Source: Micropterix aruncella (taxonomy: Eukaryota; Arthropoda; Insecta; Lepidoptera; Micropterigidae). Taken from it: 64,000 nt of DNA. Position numbers and translations under genes: made by a program. Shown piece after piece: positions 11,301 through 23,300 of this stretch; the stretch's first letter is position 1; each line of letters starts with the position of its first letter. Location: assembly GCA_944548615.1 (NCBI GenBank), contig OX155972.1, forward strand, positions 7,835,719-7,899,718. The letters run 5' to 3'. The notes below the pieces were generated by a model. The model worked only from the letters and a program-made list of their open reading frames with translations, had not been told where the DNA came from and searched no databases.

Positions 11301-14300
11301 TTGAAAGAATTTCATATAAAAAAATACCATAAGTAGTCACAAATTAAAAATTAAAAAATTTTTTTTTTACGAGAATACATAAAATTTTTCTTGGCTGAAT
11401 AAATAAATATTTTTTCCGTATTTTTGTATGCAAATAAGTAAAAAAAAAATATCGTTTTGGTAAAGCATTTAATAAAGAACATAACTGTATTTACAATTTT
11501 TGATATTTACGAAAACTGTATTTACAAAAAAATCGAAATGATTTTATAGGCGAGTTTTTTTCAGTTTGCCAATTTTGTAATATTTATTCATTATTATCTT
11601 AATTGTTTTACGAGATAAGGTTATAATGTTTTATATGTCAAATTTCAATGCGATCATTTTTCTCTTTATCTTTTTTTATTCCGTTTAGTGGTTTATAAGT
11701 TATGATCGTTTTTCTCAAGGCCGTTGACTCGCGTCGATTTTTTGCGCGAATATGTCGCGCGCAAAAGTGATAGGTGAATTTTTACCTCGCAACGTGAGGG
11801 GTTAACATAATAAAACATAATAAAATAAAATAAAATAAATTAAAATAAAACTAAAACGGGGTCGTCACGCTGCATCGTGTTTTGGCCGATATCGGCCAAT
11901 CGGGGCTTGAGGGGTTAAGATAATAACACAAAATAAAATAAAAAATTACAAAAATTAAATATATCAATCGCGTGTCAACAAGACATGATTGAATTAAACT
12001 ATTTAGGTACATATTGTGCAGCATGGGATGCACTCGGTTTAATTCTCTTCATTGAAGCACCTTGTGATATACAACATTTTTTGTTTTTTTATCAGGCGCA
12101 AGAACAAATAAAGCGGATGATTTGCTGACACGTGAACATGCCACGTACAATTGACCATGAGAAAAACAGGGATATACATTTTGTATGGGAAAATGTTTTT
12201 TCTCTTATTTTAATTTTTTCACAATTTTCCAATTCTCGTTTTTAACCCTTCAAGCCCCGCGACTTCGATATCGAAGTCAACTGAACTCGTCCAGGAAAAG
12301 AACATTTAAATAAAATACAACTGAATACGGAATGACACGAAAAACCCAATCAAATCACTTTTCCTGGACGCGTTCAGTTGACTTCGATATCGAAGTCGCG
12401 GGGCTTGAAGGGTTAATAGTTATTCTGCTATTGGGGACGGATGTGAAAATCGGTCCAGCCGTTCTCGAGTTATAAGTGTTCGAACAAACCCGACTTTGTT
12501 TTATATACATATATAGATATGGAGTAAACTGCTCTTGGTACACTTTTTTCCTGTACGGATCTGAGTAAGCCACGTCTAGGGTGTTCACGAGATGTGATTT
12601 GAGGTGTTTTTTTTATTACCCAGTAGTAAAATGATAAAAATAAAATACAAACGGAGCTGCCATGGAATTCAGCGACCGAAGTCGGCCCCATCATACAGTT
12701 TTATTACACTTCTGGAGGGGTGAGCAGTGGATTCCGGACTAGTTAATTTGATAAACAATCCAACGTAAATCAAACACCATACCTGATGTACCAGTCCGTT
12801 GTGTTTAAATTCTTCGAAATAAGTAGGAGCGGCGGCGGACGCTCTAACAGCCTCCCAGACCATAGCCCTGGACGTTCCCGGAAATACGGAGCGAATCCGG
12901 AACGGCATTTCATACGATCGGAACAGGAATGCACTCAGGTGAGTGCCCGGATTGACGACACAGGATACAAGAGCAATCTGAGGATGTAAAACAAGAAAAT
13001 TTAATACTAAGTAGATGGTAAATGGTATCATTGATATTACGCTCAATGAATGCTCAATGCAAGTACTTCGATTTAGCAGCTAGGATTTTACTACAAAATG
13101 CAATGTGTAGATGGCACTCATAGTTCCGAAAATTGATAAATCTTCTCTTATGTTTTAATATGGCGGCATTCGTGCCATCCTTTACCTGGCCGAAATGCTA
13201 AATGTTCGCGTTCGTCGGAACAGACCCCTCTGCCCACATTCCTCGCACCTTCTTCCCGCATTGCCTCGTAGCTCGAGAGTAAAGCTACTGGTGGGTATAC
13301 TGTGCAAATACCATATATTTACAATGATGGTATTTAAGGGTTGTACAATACAGGCTGTGTTACTTCTCACCACTGCGACCAATCCTTTGATACAGTTTTT
13401 GAGTTTTTAATTAGTGACATCCTTGAAGTGGGTGAATCAGTACTAGCTAATAAGCAACTTTTGATAGATTTTTTTGGGACAAACAAATAACAAAAAAATG
13501 TTGATAAAAAAAAATCTTTGAAAATTTTATTGTCTTGAAAAATAGTATAAAAAGAGTTAAAGTATAGGGAGTAAAGAGTTATATCTGGGCGGAGGGCTGA
13601 GCATTCGAGACTTTCAGGGAATTGATACTGCTTGGAAACCAAATCGACCTCCAGAATCCAATTTTGACCAGAATCATTCAATAACTTGGAACCTAGATAC
13701 GTATTAAGATGTAATTGCAGTTCTCTTTTAGTAAGTCTACGTATTCTATGTTACCTTAGGAGTGTCCTTTCGGTTGCATTGAGTCAAAGTGATTTCTTTG
13801 AGGTTCTCCTTGAGCATTGTTTCCCAAGCCTCAGTGTCATAGTAGGAGTGCGACCAGACCAGTCTAGACGTACCTAGAAAGATAAAAAGCATATTATGAG
13901 ACTATAAATCTTATAAATTTTCTCTATAAGTTCATCATCCTAAACATGACCCACTGAGGACAACTTCAAATCGCCAATTTTGTAATGAAAATTACAAGAA
14001 CTAAAATCCTTAACTACTTTTTCTCCCTGAAAATAAAATAGTTTCACTGCTCCCCAGGCTTTAATAACCAGGCATATCCACTTTTCAGTTAATTTCCATA
14101 TTTTTTTCAAACATCATACACACTAATAGTGATTTCTATTCCTATTCTTTCTGTGTCCATGGTGCAAGACTCTGGAACGATCTACCAGGAAATATACGAA
14201 ACTCGCCTTCTTTACCATCGTTTAAGACTCACCTTAAGGATTACTACCTTTCTAAGACATAACCAGTTCTTCCCTTTCTCTCCTCTTCCTCTCCCAATTT

Positions 14301-17300
14301 CCTCTCCTCGGGCATTATTAGTTTTAAATTCTTCCACTTGTCTTTATGCTATGTAATAATCTTTATTTTCACAATGCGCGCATGTACCACTATGTTTAGG
14401 TTAGTTGTAAGACATTGCCATGTGGCAATAAGCTCGCCTTTTTGTATACTCATTGAGTGCAAATAAAGAGTTAGTATTATTATTATTATTACTATTTGTA
14501 CCAGGGTTGCGATGATTTAAATCATTTGATTTAAATCGGCGATTTAAATCGCGATTTAAATCAAGCGTTTTTTTTTAAAAATCAATGATTTAAATCAATA
14601 TTTTTTTACTGCAACCAAAAAATGACAACCTCAGCCAAAAAATGTCAAGGTACTTCGGACTATAACCGTACAGTTGCTTCATCCGCTGGGGTCGAAAGAA
14701 TATTTTTAGCATTCATTTTGGCCCTCAGCAAAATAAGAAATAGTTTAGGCAACGAGAAGGCGGCTAAATTAGTCTTCCTTTTGAAAAAACTAAATTCGAA
14801 CAAATTACAGAACCAATAACATCTAAGTTACTGTTACTAATATAATAATGTAAGCATAATGTAAGTGACTGTGACTGCGGTGAAACCCATATGGTTCAAT
14901 TTATGTTAATTTATAATTTTAAGACCTATTTTCCTTGATCACGTCTTGATAAATATGACAAAAACGCTACGTTATTTGTTTTTGAAAAAAATATTGAAAA
15001 ATGTTTTTGATTTAGCAGAAGTAAGAACTCCTCGATTTTTGTACATTTTACAATAGTTTTGTTAAATAAATGGCAAATAAATATGCTACTGTGTTTCTAC
15101 TTTTTTGAAGAACTAATATAATGTTGATTTTTGTTAGTTATTAAAACATATTTAGATAAATAACAATTGTATTGTTTTTTCCTCACTTCCAAATTTAAAA
15201 AAATACAAATAATTAAAAAAACAGATTTAAATCAAATAAATCCGATTTAAATCAAATTACTCCCATTTTTTAATTTTTTTAAAAATTATATGTTTTTTAT
15301 CAATTCTGATTTGTACTTTGAGAATATTTCTTGACAGTAGTGACTTTTTATCTCAAGAGCAAAATATTTGGCAGTATAAGTGGATTTGTAAATTAGTGAC
15401 TTTAGAGAAAAGGGGCCCAGGTACTCAAAATATGGAAAGACAACAACAAATAGGAAATTTGAATCTTGTTAAAAATACGAATCTTCAACAGTTTTAAGAA
15501 ATTGCCTTAATCTTTCAGTATTTACAGCCAGTGGCATAGCGGTTAGGTCACCTGATCTTTCATTGTAAGGTTCCAGGTTCGATTTCCGGCTGGGTCACTA
15601 TTTTCCATTGGGATAAAATTAACCGAATTTCATTTTCAATTCTATCGATGGAATGCGATAACCAGACACACACACACACACACTTGTTACACGCACATAA
15701 ATAAACACTTCATAGTAAGATTAGTTGTAAAATATTATTGCATGATAATAAACCCACCTCCATTGTGAAATTTCACAATAAATAGTAAAAACAAAACAAA
15801 TATTTCAAACTTTCAAAAATTCAACTTGATTTTGAGATATAACAAAATTCTACTTTTTGCAGATCCAGCCAAAGGTCCAGGATTCAGGTAACCAAACTGT
15901 TATTTTGATAGTTCTGGGACTCAGGGATAAAATATATGTGTTTTTGACATAAAATGACTGGTTATTTGCTGTCGGCTGTTAGTATGTATTAGACAAATAT
16001 ATATAATTTTAACAGCAAATACACATACCTCCTAGTCTCGTAGTATTCCCAAACATTTTCCTTGAAAGATCATAATACATGGTGGAGGCAGTCTCCAAGT
16101 TTCCGATACCGCTTCCTGAAAAAAATATATGAGAATGTTATGTATATATATATATATATATATTTAAATAATCTACAAAATTAACATTAACCCTTGGAGT
16201 AAATGGGTATTTTCATGGATGCATCTGTCTCTTTTGCAGGATTTTCGGCGACATCGACCTTAAAGTACTATAACTACGAAACTACTACACCAATCATAAA
16301 AAGAACAACTGCACAATGATTGCATTGAAATTTCGAATATAGAATATTGAAATATCATTTTGTAAAACAATTAGATAATTATGAATAAATATGAGAACGT
16401 CAAAGAAGTGAAATAAACGCGGAACCAGATCTGGTCCTATCATACTCAACGGATAATTGTTTCAGAACCAGATTTGGTCGTATCATACTCAACGGGTTAA
16501 TATAATGTAAAATTAAAAGAATAATCCCTATGATGTATCGTCTCTTGCTGTAGCTATAGTTTATTCCACATGTCCACCACTCTATTTTGCAGAACGTTCT
16601 CAAGAGGATTAGATTGAAATTTTGCAGTTGAGTTTTTCTTGTAACCTCGAATAATATGAGAACGTCAAAGAAGTGAAAAAAACGCGGAACCAGATCTGGT
16701 CCTATCATACTCAACGGATAATTGTTTCAGAACCAGATTTGGTCGTATCATACTCAACGGGTTAATATAATGTAAAATTAAAAGAATAATCCCTATGATG
16801 TATCGTCTCTTGCTGTAGCTATAGTTTATTCCACATGTCCACCACTCTATTTTGCAGAACGTTCTTAAGAGGATTAGATTGAAATTTTGCAGTTGAGTTT
16901 TTCTTGTAACCTCGAACATTTGTGTTGACATTGAATTAGTAAATATTCTCTAGCTCAGGGACATCGTAATAATTTCTGTCAATTTTATGTCTCAATGGAT
17001 ACCGGGTCACCAAGGAATACCCGGCAACAAAGAGGCCGACAGACTGGCAAAACTGGGCACACTGGAATGCCCGGTGGAGACAGTTGTAGGGGTCCCCTTC
17101 GCTACAGGTAAGAAAATCATCAGGGACTGCTTGGAGCAGGAACATTGGGCATCCTGTAAACAGAGCCAGGGATGTCGCCAGGCAAAAGCCATAATGGAGC
17201 AACTTCTACAAAAAAAAAACCAAGGCCCTACTTGACATGAGCAAGAAGAACCTTAGAACCACTATCGGTCTCCTCACCGGACACACGACCCTAGAGCACA

Positions 17301-20300
17301 TCTATTCAACCTTGGCTTGACCGAGAGCAAGGACTGCCGAATATGTGGCGAAGACCCTGAAGACAGCATACACATCGTTGGTCGCTGCCCAGGCCTCGCC
17401 GCTAAAAGACACAGTTTACTGGGACGAGCCTTTCTCGAACATAGCAATCTGCCCAACTTGAAGGTCAGTGATCTACTTGGACTGGTAAGAAGTACTGGGC
17501 TACTAGCTGACCACTGACCTAACCACATAGTGGGTAGTTACAAAAGATCTTATATATCTAGGTGACATCAAGGGCTGGAAACAAGCTCCCCACTCCATCT
17601 ACTACTACTACTATATGTCTCAATCAGGTCCTCTATTTTTCTACTTTGTTTGATAGTAGTAAATAGTATACTGAATATTTCATATTAAATATTTTTAAAA
17701 CTCACCGATAACGGAAGCCAGAATTGCTCCAGTGCTCACGCCCACTATATAATCAAACATGTCGCTGACCTTCTGTCCTGTTAGTTTCTCCAAATGCTTC
17801 AATATTTCAATGACTATGATACCACGAATGCCCCCACCGTCGATTGACAATATGTTGGGACCGGGCCTATTGCATTGACCCGAGTGGCCTAACAGCGCCA
17901 AAGCCTGGAATGTGAAAGTCTCAGCATGATTTCAATGAAGAATAGGAGACACTTTTAATTCGACTTAACCCGCTCAGCACTTAACATCCATTTGGGGACA
18001 TGTATGGCGGCCGCCTACAATCCGAAACATCCGATTTTGGATATCGCGCTCGCCGCTGCGAAAAATGCAATTTACGATTCGAAACGTCGTACTTTATGCT
18101 TTCTGACGGCTGAACGACATGGCCAAATAATCTTTAATTCGGCGGCCACCGGCGAATAAATCGAACTGCGATTTAAAAAGTCAGCATAGACGTCAAAACG
18201 GGCAGTCCATCGGCCAGCGCCGCGGCCGCGAATGGTTTCGCGGAATGGTGGTCTTGTGCAGTGTTTTGTGGATAACAGTGCATTGTTTACTGGATAACAG
18301 TGAGTAATTTCCATTTTTAAGTAGTTTAGGCATTAGGATTAGTCAATTGAGATAGTCCATTTGCTGTTTTTCACGAATTTTTAAAGAAAACACTTTGGCG
18401 ACAACAAACGGCTCGCGAAAAAATGGTTGTTATTATTTTGTAATGTTTATGAAATATCCCGATATATTGCGAAATATGGCGTAATGTCGCTTTAATTTAC
18501 TAACAAAATAAGTATTGTTTCATTTACATCCTAAGTTATCACATAATTAGGCGTATTTTGAAAATTATATCTTGTTTTGTAAAATGAATCGCGCAAAGAA
18601 ACTTGTTTTGATAATTACTATGAGAGAATAAAGTGCGATTTTCCATAGTTTTTCGATGAAATGTGACTCTTTGGAGTATAGTAATTAGTTATTAGACATA
18701 TAATAAGTCTATGATAAGACAATATAATTGAAAAAATCTAACGAATTTTATATTATGACCATTCAAAGTTTATTATTAAGTTCGGACGCGGAAACTCTCA
18801 AAACTTTAGATTTTTCTATAATATCAGACAAAGCTCAAAGTTCTGGTGTGATTTCTAAGAAGTGTGATGTAGTAATAAAGTTATTTTGAAAGAATTTCAT
18901 ATAAAAAAATACCATAAGTAGTCACAAATTAAAAATTAAAAAAAAAATTTTTTTGAGAATACATAAAATTTTTCTTGGCTGAATAAATAAATATTTTTGT
19001 ATGCAAATAAGTAAAAAAAAAATATCGTTTTGGTAAAGCATTTAATAAAGAACATAACTGTATTTACAATTTTTGCATATTTTACGTATTTTGTTACAAA
19101 ACAATCGAAATGATTTTATAGGCGAGTTTTTTCAGTTTGCCAATTTTGTAATATTTATTCATTATTATCTTAATTGTTTTACGAGATAAGGTTATAATGT
19201 TTTATATGTCAAATTTCAATGCGATCATTTTTCTCTTTATCTTTTTTAAATCCGTTTAGTGGTTTAAAAGTTATGATCGTTTTTCTCAAGGCCGTTGACT
19301 CGCGTCGATATTTTGCGCGAATATGTCGCGCGCAAAAGTGATAGGTGAGTTTTTACCTCGCAACGTGAGGGGTTAACAACGCTATTGCGTATTTTAACAC
19401 ATTAATGACTTATGGACTAATATTTTGGGGAAATGCCGCAACCAGTAAAAGAATCTTTCTTTTGCAAAAGAGAGCACTGCGCAGCATGTATCAATGTATC
19501 AGGTAACCACTAGGACCTCATGCAAAGAATATTTCAGCAAGGCAAGGGTAATGACTATGTATTCGGCGTTCATATACCAGTGTTTAATGTATGCTAGACA
19601 GCACCTCGCAGAAACTGCAATTAATGCAGACATTCACTCGCATCATACCCGCTGTAGCTCCCTTTTACGCGTACCCCGAATACGACTGGCAAAAGTGCAG
19701 AATAGCTACTTGTACCTTAGCATTAAATTCTATAATCTACTCCCTACAAAATTTAAACAGCTGGAGGACATAAAATTAAAAAAAAACATCAAGGAGATGC
19801 TGATAGGCCACCCTTTCTATAATCTGGCCGAATTTGAGGGCCATGATTTTTCAAATATTGTGCCCATTTAAATTACTTAAAAAAGTAGAGCCTTATTGTC
19901 TGATTATTTTATATGGTCTTATATCTGTACTTTTAGTTTAAAATGCATAACGTAGATTTAATTTGGTTATTTAACATTTTACTGTCAATTTGAATATTAA
20001 GATGAATAATTTTACTATGTATCTTATCGAATTACTACTTCACATATTAGGCTTCTATTTTGATTATTTATATTTATAGTTTGACAATCTAGTAGTTAAT
20101 TCTTGACTACCTATGTATGTTCAGTAAAGAGTAGTATCGAGACTTACTACCTAACCCAATTATTTTGACACGTCCAAGAGCGGTCTTTAGCCGTCAATTG
20201 GACACGACGAAAATGTAATGTAATGTATTCAAAGTATTTAATTTGTTCTAGGGCAGATTATTCTTCAAATTCAGAGGATTAAGATTATTCTTCAGAGAAA

Positions 20301-23300
20301 CTTAAATTAAAGGTTCCGTTAATTAAACTTAAAAATCTCATACTGTTTAGTTTGGGATTGTCTGACCATTTTGTTGCTTTTTCATGACAAACACGCTGTC
20401 TTATATTTCGTTCAACAAAGCTTAAATAAATCGTAATTTATTAAACAAATTACCACGCAATTTCCACTATCTTGCGAGTAAAATGGTGTATGTTTTATTA
20501 CGATATGTGGAAGCTACATTTTTAGGTTGTAATTTTTAAAATCAATTTACATATTATTATGTAATTGTCATGTAATGAACTTTCTAATACGTAATGAACC
20601 TATTCGTTCATTACATATTAGAAAGTTGCTACATGTAATGTGTATTTATAAAAAAGTGATAATAAATTTTATTATTATCATCATTCTCTAGTAAATGCTA
20701 TAATATTGTGATAAGGTGGCGTATGTAAATAACATACTTATCACTTCAACTGATAATATTTAATATACAGTGTGTCACTTGATAAATTGCACAAACTAGA
20801 AAACATATTAAAAAGAATAAAAAACTTGACTGTCATTATAAAAAGTGACCTACTGTATTTATAACTATTTTTATTACAGTTTTTTTATGAAATATTTGTG
20901 GTTTATGTATTTATCCATATAGATACATACATATTTTCTGAATGTACTCAGTGACTTCTTCTCATTCTCTTTCACCGTGCATGGAGCCCGTCTTTGGAAT
21001 GCTTTGCCGAAAAATGTGAGAACCGCGCCAAGCATAACAACTTTTAAAAACAGACTCAGAGAGCATTTGAAATCCTCCAGATAAATTCCCTTTCCCCTCC
21101 CATTCCCCTCCTTTTAAAACTTTAGCGTCCTTATAGGTGTTAGATTATTTTGATGTGGCAAATCTGTGCCCACAAAGAGTAAAGTATATACTTCTTTCTA
21201 TCCTCCTTTATTTTATTTGTCATACTCTTTATATAGGTTAAGTTATGTAGTCTACTCGCAAATAATGCTCTTACAATAGTATAGGTTAGCTCTAAAATAT
21301 TGCCTGCAGGCAATAAGCTCGCCTTTTCTTAAGAATAAAGAGTTTCATTATTATTATTATTATTATTACCTTTCTTTTGACACCAACCACGATATATATA
21401 TGTTAATTTATTGACAATAAGAGATTCGGACATTTAGACAGCTTTTTTAATATTTGGACAATTAAGTACCCTATGACACTCAGGGTGACATAACGATTCT
21501 AACAATATGTCATAATTCTAAATCGGTGCAATCATTTAGAAGTTATGATTAAATAAACGGTAAACATATATAGATGAAACCTGAACACATTACATTTCTT
21601 CTTTGTTGGGCAGTTGTGTAAAAAATGGAGTGAAACTAGACCTCACTTTATCAGCAGAAAACATATTTTTTAAAATCTTGTAATTTGAATTGATTTTTTA
21701 ATATGTTTCGTCTCTGCTAAGGACTGTACTTTAATACCTTGAAACATTGAAAACTTGAACTACTGCAAGTATTTCCTTGAAATGAAACTCATTACAATCT
21801 TTAGTACCAGGTGTTTCACAGTAGATTTTAAAGAATTTATAACAAAATATGGGGGGGGGGGGGGTTCAAAATGATTATAATATCTAACATAACTTGTGAC
21901 TAATATTCCTAGGGGAGCTTATATATCAAGTACAGATGACATTTGCAAAAAAAAGTATTTGCGAAAGTTCGACCACGTTAGCTGCTTTCGTGAGCAACTT
22001 CATTGGCTTCCTATTCGCGACCGAAGAAATTTTCATACGTTGTCGCTACTCTACAACATACCCAATAACCCCACTTCACCCTCCTATCTAAAGGAGAATT
22101 TCCACCCTTTGGGAGGCCACGGTCTTCCACTTCGATCAAGCCGGGATAACACACTCGCCATTCTGATACATCATTCTTCTGTTTACACGCACTCTTTTAC
22201 AGTCCATTCTGCTCGTTTATGGAATCAGCTCCCTCACTCTATCAGGCATGCACCTTCGCTGCATACTTTCAAACAATAGTTGAAGAAACATTTATTTTTA
22301 CACAGCCACTAACTAAATACCTCACCTTGTCCTCTCCTTTATCCTTCCCTGGGCAACCTTAGCATAAGTTACTGACATGTATCTGTAAAAGTTTATTTTA
22401 AATTTAACTTTACTACTTCTTTGTGTATTGTACGGTGAAAATTAGGAATTATTTTATCAAATGGTTGACTGTAAGATATCGCAATAGCGATAAGTCGGCC
22501 ATTTGTGCATAAATTGTCTTTTTTATAAAACCAGCGTAATATTCATTAAGTTATGTTTTTATAGCACAATAAAGTTATTCTATTCTATTATATATATTTT
22601 TTCCATTTTGGTTTTGATTTTTGAAAAAAAAAACAAAAATAGACCTGCCTAATGTGTTTTGACATTCTAAACAACTTTTGTCAGATAACCATGCCAACAT
22701 TAGTTATACTTTTAGAGATATCAATATTCAAAGATGGCGCGGCCAGCCGCGTTACTTTATCGCAGCCACTGAGCGCTCGGCGGCGGGTAGTTTCTGCCGG
22801 CCGCTGAGCGAATAGAGGTTGCGACGATGTAACGACGATGTAAATAAACATTAAATAGCTGTTTTTGTCACCGCGAACTTTAAATATTAATATCTCTGAA
22901 AGTATAACTAATTTTGGTATCTACCTGACAAAAGTTGTTCAGAATATCAAACCATTAAGCAGGTAATTTTTTGTTTTTTTTTTTACAAAATCAAAACCAA
23001 AAAAAAAAAAATTTTTTTTTTGGCAAATGTCATTATGTCATTTTTAATATCGAAGATACCCTGGGAATATTAGTCACAAGTTATGTTAGACCTTATATAC
23101 TGTCTTACTTTTTCTATCAAAATTTGTGCCTTTGCAATAGTAAAATTAGCATTCTGGGAAAGTAAAATAAGCTTTCAATCTCCACATCTCTAATTAGCTA
23201 TAAATGGTTAAAACTGAAAAGCACTACTTCCACTCTATGGCACTGAAAAGCACTACTTCCACGTCGCGGCTCTTTTGTCATCTATCTATCTGACTAAGAC

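Larger units (their letters stand above)
10094..12517 (-). mobile_element. Helitron, family A, copy 2, carrying two nested TTAA insertions
   Basis: On the minus strand it starts TCTATATATGTATATAAAAC and ends with the hairpin and GTCAGCTAG before T, as expected for a Helitron. Between about 12160 and 12050 the minus strand still reads like the C-terminus of a Helitron PIF1-type helicase (motif FSHGQLYVAC and a following LAPDKKTKN). Without its two insertions (10229-11914 and 12246-12412) it would be about 560 bp, like copies 1 and 3. Confidence 0.8.

Noticed and set aside
15528..15600. A tRNA gene
   Set aside because: A and B boxes are present, but there is no paired acceptor stem or convincing anticodon arm; it fits a tRNA-derived SINE.
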